DNA from: Pegea sp. RAD2-039
Lineage: Eukaryota; Chordata; Thaliacea; Salpida; Salpidae
Assembly: GCA_034620365.1 (NCBI GenBank)
Contig: JAQGEQ010000379.1
Coordinates: forward strand, 1 to 64,000
DNA length: 64,000 nucleotides
Reading direction: 5' to 3'
The position numbers and the translations under genes were made by a program. Below the pieces are notes generated by a model. It saw only the letters and a program-made list of their open reading frames with translations. It had not been told where the DNA came from and did not search any database. This document shows positions 35,401-48,499 of the stretch, in pieces. The first letter of the stretch is position 1. Each line of letters begins with the position of its first letter.

Positions 35401-38400
35401 ATCACAAAGCAACAAATCACATAGCAACCAATCACATAGCAACGAATCACTTAGCAACCAATCACTTAGCAACCAATCACAAAGCAACAAATCACATAGC
35501 AACAAATCACATAGCAACGAATCACTTAGCAACCAATCACAAAGCAACGAATCACATAGCAACGAATGACTTAGCAACAAATGACTTCGCAACCAATCAC
35601 ATAGCAACCAATGACTTAGCAACAAATCACTTAGCAACGAATCACTTAGCAACGAATCACATAGCAACCAATCACATAGCAACCAATCACTTAGCAACCA
35701 ATCACTTAGCAACGAATCACTTAGCAACGAATCACATAGCAACGAATCACATAGCAACCAATCACATAGCAACCAATCACTTAGCAACTAACCATCAACC
35801 AGACTTGGTACTGATCTTTCTAAATCAGCACACGAGAACATGACAAGTTCTTTATTGACAAAATCTTGATAAGTTAAATCAGTTGTGTCTTCCGAATAGA
35901 GAGTTGATCCCGGTTCTGGTTCGTTGATTTCGCGACATCGCTTACGTTCTTCCATGTAAGATGTGAGCCAAGTTTTGCGGTCATCAGCTCGCTTCTTGTT
36001 GAATGCCTATTGTTATGAAGTTTTGGTTAAGAAAAGGGCGTTAAAAAGTACCCTTGCTTGAAAATGGGGCGAAAAGGTGCCCTTGTTTAAAAATTAGGCT
36101 ATAAAAAAATTTTCTTGTTGGTTAAGTCAATTAAGGTTTGTTGTTGAGTCTTTTCTGTCAGATCTTTTCTAATTTAGGATTATTTGGGAGTTAAAAGCGG
36201 TAAATTATCGAGAAGGAGCTGATTTTAACGATTTAATCAATAAAAATTATCTTTTTAAGTTTAAAAATTTGCGAAATTCGAAGCTAGAAACGCGATCAAG
36301 AAGCAACCAACCATATCAATACTTTGATCATCTTCTTCATCTTGATATCGAAAGATAATTCGATGTCGGTTCATTTCAGCAAAATAAGATTTCGCTTCTT
36401 GTGATGTAGACGTACCCAAACCTATGACGTCATCATATTACTGACGTCATCATCGATTTAATGACGTACCTTTGTAGTATTTAACTTTCCAGGTTTTTAC
36501 TCGTTCTACAGTAGACTTCCATTCTTCAAATTCAGGTAAAGTATAAAAAGAAAGGGTTTGGGAACCCTTGGTTACCTTGACAATTGGTGTTATGAATTCT
36601 TCGAGAACTCTAAAAAGATAAAGTTACGAAGGTTTGTCGCTTTTGAAGTAAAAGAAGAAATTTTCGGCAAATTTAAAAACTAGAAAATTTAAATGAGGCC
36701 ATAATTGAAAAAAGTCATTTTGTCATAAATAAGGAATTTTCTTTATAATTAAAACAATTTCTTCAAATTTTGAATAAGAAAATTATATTTGGGGCATTAT
36801 TGAAAAAGGACATTTTCATTATTTTCAAAAATACCTTTTTGATTATTTTATTAATTTTGAAGTTGGGCCGAAAATAAGAAAAGCCATTTTCAACAGTGTT
36901 TCAAATTGATTTTATTGTAATCAAATAAATATTTTATTAAAGTTATCACTTTCAAGAAATCAAAAGGACAAATTAATAAAGAAAATTAATTGTGGCCAGT
37001 TTACTAATTAGAAAAACATTTTTATCATATTGAAGTGATTTTAGCATTTTTTTAATATTTCATTTTTAGTTTAATTTCAGTAAATTATTGGGACAAAATT
37101 GAAAAAAGCCATTTTTACCGAAGTCGAATTAATTCTGGCCAATTTGAATGTATAAAATTGATGAGAAGTCCCTTGATATGAGAACCATCATGATCTTGAT
37201 CTGTCATAATCATTAATCTTCCATAGCGGAGGGTCTTCACATCTTCTATTTCGTTGTACTTCTTCCCATATCTCAACCCCATGATCTTGATGATGTTGTT
37301 AATCTCAGCGTTATCCTTTATCTAAAGTGATCACATCATCGTTACTATAAAGTCAGTTTGAAGTTTAATGAAAATAATCAGAAAAAGTTCAATTTTTTTA
37401 TCAATCTAAAAATTTACTTTTAATTTTCTATAAAACTTAAAAACTGAGTTTAACAAGTTGTTAGAGAGTTTAAAGATCAGAATAATTAGAAGATGAAGCC
37501 ATGTTTGCATCTTCAAAAGAAGAGATGAGAAGATATCAGAATGAACTGATGTAACTCTGAGACAAGTTGTTAGAGAGTTTGAAGATCAGAACAATTAGAA
37601 GATGAAGTCATGTTTGGATCTTCATAAGAAGAGATGAGAAGATATCAGAATGAACTGATGTAACTCTGAGAAAAGTTGTTAGAGAGTTTGAAGATCAGAA
37701 CAATTAGAAGATGAAGTCATGTTTGGATCTTCATAAGAAGAGATGAGAAGATATCAGAATGAACTGATGTAACTCTGAGACAAGTTGTTAGAGAGTTTGA
37801 AGATCAGAACAATTAGAAGATGAAGTCATGTTTGAATCTTCATAAGAAGAGATGAGAAGATATCAGAATGAACTGATGTATCTCTGAGACAAGTTGTTAG
37901 AGAGTTTGAAGATCAGAATAATTAGAAGATGAAGTCATGTTTGCATCTTCAAAAGAAGAGATGGGAAGATATCAGAATGAACTGATGTAACTCTGAGACA
38001 AGTTGTTAGAGAGTTTGAAGATCAGAATAACAAGAAGATGAAGTCATGTTTGCATCTTCAAAAGAAGAGATGGGAAGATATCAGAATGAACTGATGTAAC
38101 TCTGAGACAAGTTGTTAGAGAGTTTGAAGATCAGAACAATTAGAAGATGAAGTCATGTTTGGATCTTCATAAGAAGAGATGAGAAGATATCAGAATGAAC
38201 TGATGTAACTCTGAGAAAAGTTGTTAGAGAGTTTGAAGATCAGAACAATTAGAAGATGAAGTCATGTTTGGATCTTCATAAGAAGAGATGAGAAGATATC
38301 AGAATGAACTGATGTAACTCTGAGACAAGTTGTTAGAGAGTTTGAAGATCAGAACAATTAGAAGATGAAGTCATGTTTGAATCTTCATAAGAAGAGATGA

Positions 38401-41400
38401 GAAGATATCAGAATGAACTGATGTATCTCTGAGACAAGTTGTTAGAGAGTTTGAAGATCAGAATAATTAGAAGATGAAGTCATGTTTGCATCTTCAAAAG
38501 AAGAGATGGGAAGATATCAGAATGAACTGATGTAACTCTGAGACAAGTTGTTAGAGAGTTTGAAGATCAGAATAACAAGAAGATGAAGTCATGTTTGCAT
38601 CTTCAAAAGAAGAGATGGGAAGATATCAGAATGAACTGATGTAACTCTGAGACAAGTTGTTAGAGAGTTTGAAGATCAGAATAACAAGAAGATGAAGTCA
38701 TGTTTGCATCTTCAAAAGAAGAGATGGGAAGATATCAGAATGAACTGATGAAACTCTGTGACAAGTTGTTAGAGAGTTTGAAGATCAGAATAATATGAAG
38801 ATGAAGCCATGTTTGCATCTTCAAAAGAAGAGATGGGAAGATATCAGAATGAACTGATGTAACTCTGAGACAAGTTGTTAGAGAGTTTGAAGATCAGAAT
38901 AACAAGAAGATGAAGTCATGTTTGCATCTTCAAAAGAAGAGATGGGAAGATATCAGAATGAACTGATGTAACTCTGAGACAAGTTTGAAGATCAGAATAA
39001 TTGGAAGATGAAGTCATGTTTGAATCTTCAAAAGAAGAGATGAAAGATATCAGAATGAACAGATGTAACTCTGAGAAAAGTTGTTAGAGAATTTGAAGAT
39101 CAGAATAATAAGAAGATAAACACATGTCTGAATCTTCAAAAGAAGAGATGGAAGATATCAGAATGAACTGATGTAACTTTGAGACAAGTTTGAAGATCAG
39201 AATAATTGGAAGATGAAGTCATATTTAGATATTTTTAATTAAAAAAAATAATAATTAATCTACGGAATGACGTCACTAACCTGTTTATGATTAGCATCAC
39301 GAACATTGAGGAGTTTACCACGAAGTGGAAAAACTCCATATTTGTCTCGACCGACGACCGAAAGACCAGAAACAGCTAAAGTTTTAGCTGAGTCTCCTTC
39401 GGTCAAAATTAAGGTACATCCCATCGAGTCTTTAGTCCCCGCTTTATTTGCATCATCTAATTTTGGTACACCTGATAACAGATGATGACGTTACTTGTTG
39501 ATGACGTCATATTCGCTACTAACCGCGAATATTGTTGGACTTTTTAGCAGAGTTCTTATTAAGTTGAGATTGCGCCTTAAATTTCACCCAATTCATAATT
39601 AAATCCACAATTCCACTTGTTGAAGCCTAAAATTAATGATGATGTCATTGAAGTGTTGATGACGTCATCACAATGACGTCACTTACGGATTTGAGAAATT
39701 TATCAGTGAGATCGCAAGTGCTTCCGAATTTTTTAGCTTGTAAAGTCATATTTTCTTTAGTTTGTGAATCAAAAGTTGGATTTTCTATCAAGGAATTAAC
39801 GAAAAGGAAAAGATGGTTTTTGATCTGTTAAATAAAAGATCAAAATGAAAAATGTTAAAAAAAAGCCATTTTTGTAATTCTAACAAATTGAAATTTTAAA
39901 ATTAAATTATTTGAATCAAAATAAATCCAAAATTTAAAAAATTATTTTTAGTTTTAAAAATAAAAACTTTAAATTGATAAATAGATAAAGGTCATAATAA
40001 AGAAAAACCATTTTTGTCAATTTCTAAAAGTTTATGTTTGATTTAAAAAAAAAAAATTGTTATTTTCTTATTCGGGCCAAAATCAAAAAAGTCCATTCTA
40101 GTCACCTGGAAAGGTTTTACTTCGACTCCACCTTTATTCTTCTTCTTTACAACCTCAACCAACTTCTTAGTAATCTACAAATAAACTAAGTCATCATCTG
40201 ATGACGTCACTATTACCTTGGTCACCTGATCGGCTACGTGGTCAACATGTCGACCTCCTTTTGTAGTTGCAATTGAATTAACAAAAGAAATTTGTTGAAA
40301 TCCTTTTTCTGAAGACATCAAACATACCTACAAATATTTATGACGTCATAAATACAGCGTTGATGACGTAATACATACCTCCCAGCGATCACCCGCTTTT
40401 TCGTGAATGATATTTGCTTCTTCGCCGTTTCGGTTCAACGATTTCACGTAAAGCTGAACATAATCCTTAAAGCATTTGACCTGAAAATTCAAAACATGAC
40501 GTCATAGTTGATGGATGACCTCACACGCTAACAGATGACGTCACAAGTTTATGACGTCACTCACCGGAAGTCGCATTCCATTCAGATAAACTTTTACACC
40601 GGAAGTGGAACCAGCGATGTCATAAGCGCGACGCGACATTAAGGCGACGATATCTGCATCTAATGACTCCATATTAAACTTCTTTAAATCGGGCTGCATA
40701 GAAGGTGGTGACGTCAAAAAGCACGAGTGATGACGTCATAAGTAGTTACGGTAAAAGTAACGCAAGTATAATCTGTCCGGTCAGTTGTTGTAATTTTCTT
40801 TTCACCAGCAACAGTCATATTTTTGCTCCAAGTCTAAAAAATATTCCAAAATGTGAAAAAGCCAAAATGTCAGATGGCCAAATTGTTAAAAATGTTGCTA
40901 ACTTGTCGATATCTCTTCTTATAAGCCTTAGATGAAGTTTCAACAGTAAACTGATTACTGAAAATATTACACAGCTTCGCTCCGAAGCCGTTTCGACCAC
41001 CTACGTCATCAATCACGTCGTCAGTGACGTCATCATTCCCTCATCAACACTAACCTGTAACTTTCTTGTCTGAGTCGTTGTAATTACTAGAGGTTAGTAA
41101 ATGACCAAATATCATTTCAGGTATATGAAGCTTTTCTTCTTTGTGTTCAACAACTGGAATCCCTTTCCCATCATTCCACACCGAGATTTTGTTGTTTTCA
41201 CTAAAAAAAGAAGTTTGTGAGAAAAACGGGACTTTTAGGGGTGAAAATAGAATATTAGAAAGGTTTTGGGGCGAATTAAACGACCTCTTGGTCTAGTTTT
41301 AATGGGTTGATTTAAATATTAACAAATTGATTCAACAAATAAGGTTTCGAAATAAAAATATCTAAAATGAATCAAAACTATTAAAAAAATGAAAGAAAAT

Positions 41401-42610
41401 AGAAAGAAGTTTCTACTTACGGGTCAATATCAACCTTGATAGCTGTCATTTTACTGTCTCTTTGCTTGTTATCAGCAGCATTAACTAAAATCTCATCAAA
41501 GATTTTATAAAGTCCTGGAACATATTTAATTTCGCGATTCACCATCCCATTTTCTTCATCCCATACCCACATGTTCTGAAAATTAAATCTAAATCAGTTT
41601 GAAATCATTGAAAACTTCTTTGGCGAAGTCTTTGTATCTTTGAATACTAAAAAGCTGCAAGATCTTGATAATGATGGGCATAAAAGCTCAACTTCCAGAA
41701 TGTCTTCATTTCAAGACCACTAAAGCTAGGATAACCGCATCCGTATGAATGTCTTGTGACTCCCTGAAATCATTCTCCTTGTGGGCCAACTATCAGAAGA
41801 ATGTCAGCAAGTGTCCAACACCCCAGAAAAACAAACACTGTCCCTTACTTGGGTACCAGGATCATATTAACCCAAAGAACGAAAAGGAGGTTTAAGGTTA
41901 ATGAAGATCTCTACCATGGGGCTCAACTTATGGGGCTGGATTCCATTTCATGATATTCTGAGACCTTCAAATGATATCTGACAACTTTACATTTTAACTA
42001 GATTAATTTTATAGAGCAAGATTAATTGTACCATTTAAAGATCTAAAAATATATCTATTTGAAAGCATCACAAAAATCAAATCTTCTGAAGTCTAAAAGA
42101 TGTTAGAAACTTCTTTAGAAGTCAAGGATGGTTTTAGATTAAAAAAATATGAAAATTTGTGTTAAGAACTCATTTTGAGAAAGATATATCTGACAGATAA
42201 ATGATTATTTGGATTAAGAAATAGAACTTTTAGATAAAAATAAAGAATTATCATATTAATAAACTAAATAATTTACAAATATATTAGTAATAAAAATAAC
42301 TTCAATGTATAATTCTAAAATAAATAAAACTTTAATTAAAAAAAATCTTAAATAATTCTATTTTAGATTCCTATTTAGAGTTGACAAAATAAAAAGATCA
42401 AATCAGAAAACAAATGCTCTTTAATTAAAAACTAATTTAAAATCTAATTATATTTAGAAAAGTCTAACAGAAATAGAAAGCTTCAAATAAAATTACTTGA
42501 GTGACAGGTTCAACTGAACCAATATAAGTATCAGGTCTTAATAAAATATGCTCCAATTGAGTCTTTTTCTGATAAATCTTTTCAACAGATCTTTTATTTG
42601 GGGAAGCCAT
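32418..42610 (-). CDS. TOP2: DNA topoisomerase II, mirrored second copy
   Basis: Reverse-complement duplicate of the gene at 4,375-14,557, with the same exon order, start (complement of 42,608-42,610) and stop (complement of 32,418-32,420). The TOPRIM, ATPase and active-site tyrosine exons read unchanged. The exons I compared differ by a few substitutions, for example Ala to Gly at the start of exon 21 and Lys to Asn and Asn to Ser in the C-terminal tail. I saw no stop or frameshift. Intron 12 (37,322-39,280) is about 110 bp shorter than in copy 1, roughly one minisatellite unit. Intron 16 is longer by eight 15-bp units. Both copies therefore look functional, which is unusual for an enzyme whose dose is normally controlled. 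Confidence 0.95.
35268..35795 (-). repeat. 15-bp tandem array in topoisomerase II intron 16 (copy 2)
   Basis: Same array as 11,303-11,742 in the inverted gene, expanded to about 35 units. The 120-bp difference equals exactly eight units, direct evidence of copy-number change since duplication. Confidence 0.95.
37445..39235 (-). repeat. 109-bp minisatellite in topoisomerase II intron 12 (copy 2)
   Basis: Mirror of the array at 7,738-9,645, but with another order of unit variants and about one unit fewer overall. A block of several variant units is repeated within it (compare 37,560-38,000 with 38,120-38,560), which shows block duplication after the arms separated. Confidence 0.95.
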
Positions 42611-44959
42611 TCTTCGCGACTAGAAAAATATAAATAGTTACACCTAATGTATGAAGAATTGATCAAATATAAAAATAATTTGTAATTATTCCTAGTAATT
42701 ATAGTTATGAGAGGGTTTGGATTTGTTTATTTCTTATCTAAGCCCCTTAAATATATTCTAAGTTCCTTAAACACATTTTACAGTTTCTTACTAATATGCT
42801 CTGAACTCTTATCTTCAAAGGCTCACAAACTAGAGAGTCTCAGAGCATATTCAGGGGACATAGAACATGTTCAAAGAGCTTTAAAACATAGGAAGGGGGC
42901 TCGGGGGCATGTTCAAGGGGTTTAAATATGGCCAGAGGTCACAGGGCATGTTCAGAGGACTTTGAATATATTCTGGGGGTTAAAAGAATGTTAGAAGAGC
43001 TCATTTTTTATATAAAGAATCTCAGAACACACTGAAAAGGTTAAAACTTCAAACATAATTATATTTAATGGCTTAAATATATATTTAATATTTAGTGGTC
43101 TAAAAACTATTTATTAGAAAATACAGAAATCTAATATAAGTTATAATTAGGATGATAATATTCTATATTTATATTTTGATAATATTAGGATGACATTAGG
43201 ATATAATATTCACAAAAATGTTGCCCAAAAAGAGATTGATTGATACAAAGGGCACCTCTATAAAAGTTATAAAAACATTTTATAAACACCAAAAAAAAGT
43301 TTTGTTGAAAGTATAAACAATTATTTCATATTTTTATAGTAAAGTTTAAAGAAATCATCACAATAAATTGAAGTTAAAAATCTTATAACCATCTTAAATC
43401 ATATTTTGTTGTTTAGATAAAATAAGAAAAATATTTGACATAAAGACAGAAATCAACTTTAAAAAAGTCAATTTCAAAAGTAATTTTAGAATTTATAAAA
43501 ATTATAATAATCAAAATATATATCTTACCTTTTTAGACAGAAATCTTTTTAAATCAAAAGGTTTTACAATTAAAGTAATATTTCTACAATTTATCATGAA
43601 AAAAGTCTGAAATAAATTTTGAAACTTAAATTATAATTATATATAAATAATTTATAGTATTAATTTAGATATAAATTTACTCAAATAAGTTTACTTAAAT
43701 TATTTTTTTCATAACTAAAACTTTTTTTGCTTAAGTATTAAATGAAATATTAAAAAATTGAAATATAAAATCATTATTATTTTTATGCAATAAATAATCA
43801 ATAAAAATAGTACAAAATCATTTAATTATAATATATTATAATTATTAATACATTTCTCTACATATTGAATAAGAAAATCATTAAAATTATTATTTGTGAT
43901 AAATTTTAAATATCAAATTTTCAGATATATTTCAATATTTTGTTTTATGACAAATTTTGGATATTTTCCTGAATGCATTTATAGATAAAGTCACAAATTA
44001 ATATTTCAAAGTTTATATAAACTATATTAAATAAATATAAAATATAAACTAAAAATGAATAATCAATAATTAAATTATTCAAAGTTATACTAAGCTTTAG
44101 AATTCCAAAAAGATTATAAAATCAGCATTTTTAAAAAGTTACAGAAAATATTATAGAAACAAATAAAATTATTAATATAAGAAACTAAAATATGAAAAGA
44201 ATAAAGTTCCAAAAACCTGAGAAAATTCAAACAGAAAAATCAACTTTGAGGAAAATAAATTGAATAAATCTAAAAAAATATAAAGAAATAACCTTATTGC
44301 AGATATTTAGAGAACTTACACAACGAAAACTAAATAAAAAAGATAACAACTAGACGACACACTAAATTAGATTAAAATTATTTTCAGTAACCAATAAAAA
44401 TATAATTTATTAATAGAAATTAAAGAAGGAAAGAAAATCTCACAATCTTTTTCTGCAACTAGCCATAAGTATTCTGCGCAAGATAAATTTCGCGGGTTAA
44501 TCTATAAAAAACCATTTAAGGTGGACAATTAAATTATTCATTAAAAAATCATTTAAACAAAGTTGCAAACCAATCATAGTAGTAAAAATAAATGTGAATA
44601 AATAAAACTCAAATAAAAAGGAATTTTCTTTTAATTTTTACTGAAACAATTTCATTGCCTAAGTTGCTTCAACTCGGATTTATCATTTTACAACCAGTGA
44701 AATATTTAACTTTAAAATAAAATAACTTTTTTTTCAATCAACGATCCGATAGTTTTTCTTAAAATATTCATGTTACAATCATCTTTATTCGCGTAGTAAG
44801 TAAGATAATCTCTCCCGTAATCGCTCGTAGCGAAAAAGTATAAATCCATGATCGGAACTGGTCCAAATTTGTCTGCTTTTCCGTTCGCGAAGCAGCATGC
44901 TTACCTTGGTGTTTCGTATTAGTTTTTCTACTCTAGCGTAATGAACGTTCAAACAGTGT

Positions 44960-45275
44960 CTTTATTTGCGTGCTACTCAGTTCTTGTATGGGCCGTCATC
45001 GTAGCTTCCCTGATTTCTTTTCCTATGCTTTCTGGATTACTCCATTCCTTTTGGTGCTTGAACAGCCTTTGTTTGTCTTCGATTGTCTTATTTCTTCTAC
45101 CAGACTGTTTCTTGAAAAACCTCTTCTGAAGATAACAGGTTCGACTAGTATCCCTTCTCCCCATATTTGAAACATATGCTTGAATCAGCTCGACATCTTC
45201 TAAAATCATGAGGTTTAATACCTCCACATTTTGAAAAAAATCCTTTCATGGCCGCTGCTGTCGGTTCTGTTTGGT
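44960..45275 (-). mobile_element. Fossil gag-like fragment (arm 2 copy)
   Basis: Mirror copy of the relic at 1,777-2,110, likewise broken and without terminal repeats or other retroelement parts. It shares its age with the other copy, both being older than the inverted duplication. Confidence 0.35.
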
Positions 45276-45959
45276 TATCTTCTTCTGCTTATAATTCCAT
45301 AATTGTACATTTCAAATATATCATACTATCTTATTATTTAACTTTTATATTTGATTTTTTTCTACAGCCTGCATTAATAATACCACAAACCCATTTTTGG
45401 TTATTATAAGCCACAAATAATTGATTTTCAAACATTTAGAATATCACTTTGTTACTAAATTTTGTGAATTTGTGAAAATTGTAAAACTTTCAACTGTGTA
45501 TAACTGTACTTTTTTAATTAACAAAGATTTAAATTAAAGCTTTACTATCAAAAAAGATAAAAAACAAAGTTTAGTATAGAATTTTTCTTGAAAAACTTAT
45601 AAAATTTATAACTTTTTCTAAAATCTGTTTGATTCGATTCATTACTGTCTAGTTCCTATAATATAAAGTTGTTGAACAATTTGAATTATTTTAATCATTT
45701 CATGTTTATTATACAACAAACTGAAAATTAGATATTAAAATCTTATCTTTAATCCTTTGTATTTCCTATTTTTGTTTTTCTTACTTTAAACAAGCTTTTT
45801 TCATTTTCAGTTTTTACAAGTTCTTATTTTAAATTATGATTATTTTTATGGTAAACACAAGCAGATATATAACTAGCGTTTTAGTTTTACTCCTGAAAAT
45901 TTATTACACATATTTAAATTAAAAAATTGAATATTTCTTTAATATATATTATAATATAT

Positions 45960-46304
45960 ATAATATATATTAATGGGTAGGTTAATCAGAGCAAATTTTT
46001 TCTCATACCGCACAGTTAGTATTTGGAACCAGCTACCATCAGATATTGTCATGTCAGAATCACTGGCGTTGTTCAAGCAGAATAATACCAACATTGTCAT
46101 TTCTAAACTGTGAATTTTTCCTTTCTAAATATTATTAACATTCTACGTATTTGTTCACTATTATATGCTTTGGGGACTACTGAAATGGCAAATGTTGCAT
46201 CTTTTACTTTCTATATTTCTAACTTAATAAGTATTATCGGTGAAAATAGGTGTTAGTGGAAAGTGTTTTTTCAGGCACTCTCCTTCATATTTAGTTATTT
46301 ATTT
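45960..46304 (+). mobile_element. 3' end of a CR1-like LINE (arm 2)
   Basis: Mirror copy of 742-1,110, reading the same WNQLPSDIVMSES C-terminal motif on the plus strand and the same 3' UTR. Just upstream (about 45,940-45,970) arm 2 carries a TA-rich microsatellite that arm 1 lacks. Confidence 0.75.
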
Positions 46305-46468
46305 TTTTATATATATAAATGCGAAGGAGGGCACATCTCGCTAACACACATTCTCACGAGTTTTTTATGGTGTTTCTCAGGAGTTTTATATGTCTCCACC
46401 TGGGGTCGAACCCGGTACTTCCTAGCAAGAAGGTAAGTGTAGTAACCGCTTCGCCACCAAGCAGGACG
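46305..46468 (-). mobile_element. tRNA-derived SINE (arm 2 copy)
   Basis: Mirror image of the SINE at 593-756, in the matching place beside the LINE 3' end. The A-box, B-box and LINE-like tail are all retained. It duplicated with the arm rather than inserting independently. Confidence 0.7.
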
Positions 46469-46707
46469 ATTGTAAAAAAATAAATAAATACTTTTTCAAA
46501 GTTATTGGTAACATTTTTTACAACAATGATTTTATTGTTGTCAAACTTAAACTATCAATTATTTAGAAGAAAAGAAAATAAAACTTTGAAGAAAAATAAG
46601 TGAATTTAAAATCAAGAAATTTCTAGAAAACCAATTCACAAAATTTAATTAATTTAAAATAATTTATAATAATGGAAGTATTCTTTCTGTAATCGTTCCA
46701 AATTCTT

Positions 46708-47700
46708 TTATATATTTTCGACTACATCAGCAGTTACTTCATCAATTGGCTTGTTAATAATTGATTTCATTGTAAGATAACATTCTTGGTCATTATTGGT
46801 CAAATCCAGCTCACTATAAGCGTTTTCTTTACTGAAAGATTGATGATTACATTTATAGTCTACGTCATCATCTACGTCATCAATTACGTCATATGTTGCG
46901 CAATCAACATCGGGTTTTGTTTCTAAACAAGTATTTTGATTATTATTAATAGTTTCAATTTCACTGTAGATGTTTTCTATCCCAGGTAACTGCTGACTAT
47001 TAACTTGAGTGTTTACATCATCAGCTACGTCATCAACTACGTCATCAGCTATGTCACCAACTATGCCAAAAATATTTTCAATTGATTCTAGTGGAACGTC
47101 TTGAGCTAATCTTTGCTTTTTCCTTAACAGAATAATTTTCCAAATAAGGCAAATGACAAGGACAAATAATAGGCCCAAAGCTAAAAACAGGCCAATAAAT
47201 TGAAGTTTGTTTGGTTCTGTTGTTGTTGTCGTTGTTGTTGTCATTGAAGCTTGTTGTAACTCTTTATTTTTTAAGCACATAAAATATCTGTCCTTATAAA
47301 ATCGTTTTCTTGATTTTTTTTTATCTACAAGTTTACTAAAAGCTGGATAAAGATAGATATCTGACCCACAGTTCGTAGCATTAAAATTCATTTCTGGCTT
47401 ATATTCTTTTACATCAAATTCTGTTCCATCGATCCAATTATATCTTCCGTTCTTGCATCCAAGTCCGATATTCCATAAATCATAGTTTCTGTTAATAAAT
47501 GAGTTTTTATCTTCATCAAAACAGTACTGAAGTTTATCTGATATCTCTTCAACTATCTTCTGACTTTTTAATGGAATCAACATTCCGTTATTTTCTTTAC
47601 AATATTTAATTGCTTCATTTCTAAATGTCCTTTCATCTACAACTTCAATCTCACCAATACTAGAATTCAACAACTTTTTACAATTCATTTTTTTATACAA
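46708..47700 (-). CDS. C-type-lectin-like receptor with tyrosine-rich cytoplasmic tail
   Basis: 330 residues, intronless. Residues 7-142 are lectin-fold-like, with cysteines 7, 34, 60, 82, 111 and 142, LWNIGLGCKNGRYNWIDGT at 75-93 and a closing FMCLK. A short poly-Thr linker (154-161) leads to a membrane segment (about 168-190) and a basic stop-transfer (LRKKQR). The tail has an acidic ADDVVDDVADDV run and YxxI/L/M motifs: IYSEI, TYDVI, AYSEL and CYLTM. Such motifs are SH2-docking or endocytic signals in other receptors; signalling here is an inference. No signal peptide or EPN/WND sugar motif is visible. Its last 116 codons are duplicated at 1-350. The close paralogue at 50,466-52,286 shares the ectodomain. 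Confidence 0.8.
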   Translation of the reverse strand: MYKKMNCKKLLNSSIGEIEVVDERTFRNEAIKYCKENNGMLIPLKSQKIVEEISDKLQYCFDEDKNSFINRNYDLWNIGLGCKNGRYNWIDGTEFDVKEYKPEMNFNATNCGSDIYLYPAFSKLVDKKKSRKRFYKDRYFMCLKNKELQQASMTTTTTTTTEPNKLQFIGLFLALGLLFVLVICLIWKIILLRKKQRLAQDVPLESIENIFGIVGDIADDVVDDVADDVNTQVNSQQLPGIENIYSEIETINNNQNTCLETKPDVDCATYDVIDDVDDDVDYKCNHQSFSKENAYSELDLTNNDQECYLTMKSIINKPIDEVTADVVENI

Positions 47701-48499
47701 AAATATCTTATTGAATATTTGGAAGTTTCCAAATAAATATTTCTTTTATTAAATAACTTCTGATGCAGTTAATAAAAAGTTAAATAATAAGAAAACTTTT
47801 TCCATCCAAGCTTTATTTAAACTATTAGTTGTGACCAAGCCGCCGACATATGAAAGCCTTTTTTCTTAATATGAAAGTATAATATGGTTTTCTGGGAAAA
47901 TTTTAATAAATATTTAAAATTTATATTTAAAAGTAAATAATTTTGATTATTTAAATTCAATGTTTACTAAAAAAATGATAAATATTTATTTTATTGTTTT
48001 TTATTTATTTTGTGAGTTTATAAGACTTTTTTTGATAAAATTTAACAGATATTGTAGTAAAGACATCCAACTTAAATCTACTAAGACATCTTTTTTGTTT
48101 TAAAAATTAGTTTTTAAGCTTTCTATTTTGAATCTATTTTTTAAATCAAAAGTTTTTAATATAAAATCTTAAAATAAAAATTCATTCTCTATCAAAAACT
48201 TTTTTTAGCTTTAACCCAAGAAACTAAATAACTTTTTACAGATAGTTCTGTTTATCTGAAATCTTTTTATTAAATTTTATTTTCCAAATAAAGAACATAA
48301 ATTAAACTCTAATAAGTCGTTTTAATCTTCCTACTTGTTAATATAATTTTAAATGACTTTTTTTAAATTTCAAAGCTGATTCAGAACTATCAACAAAATA
48401 TCACATTTTTTCTGCTCTTTACAAATTCAATTATTCCAGAAACTTATTTCATTTCATCAAATAATCCCTGAATGAAAGATGCTGAATACTGAAAATAGA
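47701..48499. other. AT-rich intergenic stretch, nothing recognised
   Basis: Upstream flank of the minus-strand receptor gene. No coding frame, RNA gene or tandem repeat was found. Confidence 0.6.

Larger units (their letters stand above)
29216..47057 (-). repeat. Arm 2 of the giant inverted repeat
   Basis: This is the reverse complement of arm 1 with scattered differences. The two 199-residue lectin-like proteins are identical, with only synonymous changes seen in their genes. The topoisomerase II exons differ by rare substitutions, some missense in the C-terminal tail. The minisatellite in intron 12 and the 15-bp array in intron 16 differ in copy number. Arm 2 also has a short AT-rich insertion near 43,150-43,210 that is absent from arm 1, and an AT-rich replacement near 45,940-45,970. 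Homology can be followed to 47,057 only because arm 1 is cut by the window edge. Confidence 0.96.

Noticed and set aside
44941-45170. Short hydrophobic plus-strand frames near the arm 2 gag-like relic
   Set aside because: They overlap the relic on the opposite strand, are not maintained equivalently in arm 1, and show no recognisable family.
1-47057. Palindrome as a pure library hairpin or polymerase artefact
   Set aside because: The arms differ by substitutions, indels and repeat counts, and the spacer is asymmetric with its own direct duplication. A head-to-head joining of two haplotypes is not excluded.
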